From: Negativicutes bacterium
GTDB taxonomy: Bacteria; Bacillota_C; Negativicutes; Acidaminococcales; Acidaminococcaceae
Reading direction: 5' to 3'
Assembly (NCBI GenBank): GCA_009930275.1
Contig: RZYP01000095.1
Span: 1 to 7,635, forward strand
DNA length: 7,635 nt
The first letter of the stretch is position 1. Each line of letters begins with the position of its first letter. The translations under genes and the position numbers were made by a program. The notes under the pieces are model-generated. The model saw nothing but the letters and a program-made list of their open reading frames with translations. It did not search any database and was not told where the DNA came from. Below are positions 7,026 to 7,635 of this stretch, in pieces.

Positions 7026-7056
7026 AAAAAAGCCGATCAGAAAGACTTCTGTCGGC
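7026..7056 (-). terminator. Intrinsic terminator after the ImmA-associated unit
   Basis: On the minus strand, GCCGA-CAGAA, a short loop, TTCTG, one unpaired base and TCGGC form a ten-pair stem (7032-7056) with one bulge, followed by six T residues (7026-7031). It lies 26 bases beyond the stop of the 89-residue gene and directs termination leftward only, since no T run follows it on the plus strand. It separates the right-hand genes from the defence island. Confidence 0.88.
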
Positions 7057-7061
7057 ATTAT

Positions 7062-7081
7062 TAGTTTCTCATGAGAAGCTA
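7062..7081. repeat. 20-base near-perfect palindrome after a stop codon
   Basis: The core TTCTCATGAGAA (7066-7077) is a perfect palindrome and extends to 20 bases with one mismatched pair. It lies immediately after the TAA of the 89-residue gene and before the terminator. It may be a protein-binding site or add to the 3' structure of the mRNA; nothing in the window decides between these. Confidence 0.5.
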
Positions 7082-7351
7082 TTATTTTCGTTCCACAAAC
7101 CATTTCCCAAGGTTTGTCCCGCTGATATTTGGACTTCGCTCAAAGAAAAGATAACTCTGATGACCATTGATTTGGACTGTATAACGGTCACCTTGACCAC
7201 CAGCTTTCAGCGCTGCTGCAGGACGAACATCCAAGATCTTTTCGATGGAATATTCACGGCCATCTTCCCAGCGGAGGCGTCTTGGGAAAAGATTTCCATC
7301 TTCGGAGAAGGATGCAATGACGGCTACATAGACTTTAGCCTGTGAAGTCAC
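7082..7351 (-). CDS. Uncharacterised 89-residue protein downstream of ImmA/IrrE
   Basis: I do not recognise a function. The protein is short, soluble-looking and probably rich in beta strands, with a striking central stretch RPAAALKAGGQGDRYTVQI (43-61) and a C-terminal block YLFFERSP (67-74) then GKWFVERK. No catalytic motif, signal peptide or membrane segment is apparent. It starts with GTG at 7351, overlapping the preceding stop as GTGA, with a strong GAGGTGAGG site just upstream, so it is translationally coupled to the ImmA/IrrE-like gene and likely works with it. Transcription ends at the terminator 26 bases downstream. From memory, similar small proteins occur in Clostridia, but I cannot attach a named family. 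Confidence 0.8.
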   Translation of the reverse strand: MTSQAKVYVAVIASFSEDGNLFPRRLRWEDGREYSIEKILDVRPAAALKAGGQGDRYTVQINGHQSYLFFERSPNISGTNLGKWFVERK

Positions 7352-7635
7352 GTGTCCTCACCTCGGTCCGAAAGGTGTTTAAGGAAATTGCTGTTGGACT
7401 GGATCGGAGATTCGATCAGCCAGCCTTTTCGTTTGAGAATCCTAAATTTGAAGTCAAGCAGTTCAGGAGGAACTTCCAGTTCCTTGGCGACCGAGAAGAA
7501 GAAGGTGTCCTCACTAAGGAGTTCTGTGACCTCGTCATCCTCCAGCAGGTATTCAGCAGCGAACAGATTGGCTTCATACTCCATCTGGGAGGATGTATCA
7601 TACAATGCAAAATCATGGCAAGCCCTAATCTTTGC
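7348..7635 (-). CDS. ImmA/IrrE-family metallopeptidase, C-terminal part (5' end outside the window)
   Basis: 95 residues are visible and the frame runs open to the right edge, so this is the tail of a larger gene; an apparent TTG start at 7605 is not real. The visible motif YEANLFAAEYLL matches the ImmA/IrrE signature xEANxFAxxLL, whose glutamate is the expected third zinc ligand; the HExxH helix would lie just beyond the edge. The following segment VAKELEVPPELLDFKFRILKRKGW is typical of the C-terminal part of these proteins. Known role of the family: zinc peptidases that cleave Cro/C1-type repressors, often to induce integrative elements, prophages or stress genes. The GTGA overlap with the next gene shows they are one operon. 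The regulator it acts on is probably upstream, outside the window; whether it acts on the regulator at 6643-6852 is unknown. Confidence 0.85.
   Translation of the reverse strand, partial: AKIRACHDFALYDTSSQMEYEANLFAAEYLLEDDEVTELLSEDTFFFSVAKELEVPPELLDFKFRILKRKGWLIESPIQSNSNFLKHLSDRGEDT

Noticed and set aside
7416..7616. 66-residue minus-strand frame within the ImmA/IrrE gene
   Set aside because: It is an alternative frame of the ImmA/IrrE tail, whose own frame carries the EANxFA motif and remains open to the edge.

Overview
The window looks like a chromosomal or mobile accessory region of a Gram-positive, Clostridia-like gut or anaerobic bacterium. This is inferred from the moderate-to-low GC, strong GAGGTG/AAGGAGG ribosome binding sites, TATAAT-type promoters, a YozG-like Cro/C1 regulator, and an ImmA/IrrE gene of a kind common in Firmicutes. 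I cannot fix the genus. Every real gene lies on the minus strand, so transcription runs from right to left.

Right edge (about 7635-7026): the C-terminal part of an ImmA/IrrE-family metallopeptidase is coupled by a 4-base overlap to a small uncharacterised 89-residue protein. A strong intrinsic terminator (7026-7056) closes this unit and separates it from what follows.

Centre and left (about 7025-100): a separate island begins with its own extended -10 promoter and a 69-residue helix-turn-helix regulator. After a 145-base gap holding a second promoter candidate and a palindrome, four tightly packed genes follow: a 1077-residue SNF2-type helicase with a probable phospholipase-D-like N-terminal region; a DUF4391 protein with a C-terminal coiled coil; a 298-residue protein whose C-terminal part carries a HEPN-like R-x6-H signature; and a type III (beta-class) DNA methyltransferase, Mod. 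The junctions are a 4-base gap, a TAATG one-base overlap and an ATGA four-base overlap, which argue for one mRNA and translational coupling. A Res subunit would be expected next but is not in the window.

Left edge (1-99): the Mod reading frame loses family resemblance after residue 552 and runs into four tandem repeats of 23-24 bases that end in a TG/CA-type boundary. This is best read as one end of an IS21-like insertion sequence that has cut off the last part of mod.

Taken together, the window shows a type III restriction-modification-like defence island with extra parts (SNF2 helicase, DUF4391, HEPN-like protein, dedicated regulator), probably disabled or altered at the methyltransferase gene by a transposon. 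The accessory gene set and the insertion are the points most worth following up.
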